Below are positions 26,198-26,215 of a stretch of 26,215 nt of DNA, in pieces. The stretch covers positions 1 to 26,215 of the forward strand of contig CAYUSA010000040.1 of NCBI GenBank assembly GCA_964447335.1, in the 5' to 3' direction. A program made the position numbers and the translations under genes. This DNA is from HRBIN12 sp964447335 (lineage in GTDB: Bacteria > Actinomycetota > UBA4738 > HRBIN12). A model generated the notes under the pieces. That model saw only the letters and a list, made by a program, of their open reading frames with translations. It searched no databases and was not told the origin of the DNA. How positions within the stretch are numbered: the stretch's first letter is position 1; each line of letters begins with the position of its first letter.

Positions 26198-26215
26198 TCA
26201 AGTATTCAGCAGCAG

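Overview
The window is about 26 kb of very GC-rich bacterial DNA. It has frequent GTG/TTG starts, 4-base ATGA/GTGA overlaps inside operons, a tRNA-Glu/Asp/Phe cluster of the kind seen in actinobacteria, and many -10 hexamers lying only 7-10 bases before a start codon (leaderless-type transcription). Together these suggest an actinobacterium, probably from an uncultured lineage; the assignment is inferred from style, not from a marker gene. The last ~600 bases differ: GC drops, there is a truncated DUF58-type membrane protein, and there is a 29-base inverted repeat. They look like foreign DNA or a chimeric contig end.

Layout. 1-2607: the tail of an incoming gene, a secreted SIMPL-domain protein, tRNA-Lys, an MFS transporter that begins one base after the tRNA, and a DUF192 protein. 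2683-3031: tRNA-Glu, tRNA-Asp and tRNA-Phe with a promoter and a terminator-like hairpin. 3038-3841: an unrecognised 267-aa protein, divergent from a 2-oxoacid dehydrogenase operon (E1 alpha, E1 beta, E2; 3888-7106) across a 46-base bidirectional promoter. 7130-8166: a 69-residue protein, a 3-aminobutyryl-CoA ammonia-lyase homologue and a single-domain response regulator whose stop codon shares a CTAG with the lyase stop.

8315-23408 is the de novo purine locus, all on the minus strand. Read 5' to 3' the order is purA-purD-purE-purB-purC-purS-purQ-purL, then a 4.2-kb non-purine block, then purF-purM. Every junction in the purine runs is a 4-base overlap. The order E-B-C-S-Q-L-F-M matches the Bacillus pur operon without purK, purN or purH. 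The enzymes present cover most of the path from PRPP to IMP plus the first committed step to AMP. PurE lacks the usual catalytic His, and no purK is present. The block between purL and purF holds a multi-PAS/GAF histidine kinase, a TetR gene broken by a frameshift at a G7 tract, a second TetR gene sharing a 15-base promoter motif with the first, and a remnant of a sulfite-oxidase-type gene whose two parts lie on opposite strands, as if one part had been inverted in place.

23516-25301 is a probable three-gene operon: an UlaG-type metallo-hydrolase, a DUF2090/IolC-C-terminal-type aldolase and a dodecin. The most noteworthy observations are the atypical PurE, the in-place inversion in the sulfite oxidase remnant, the broken and intact TetR pair with shared operator-like motif, the tRNA-Lys squeezed between promoter and ORF, the leaderless promoters, and the composition break near 25610.
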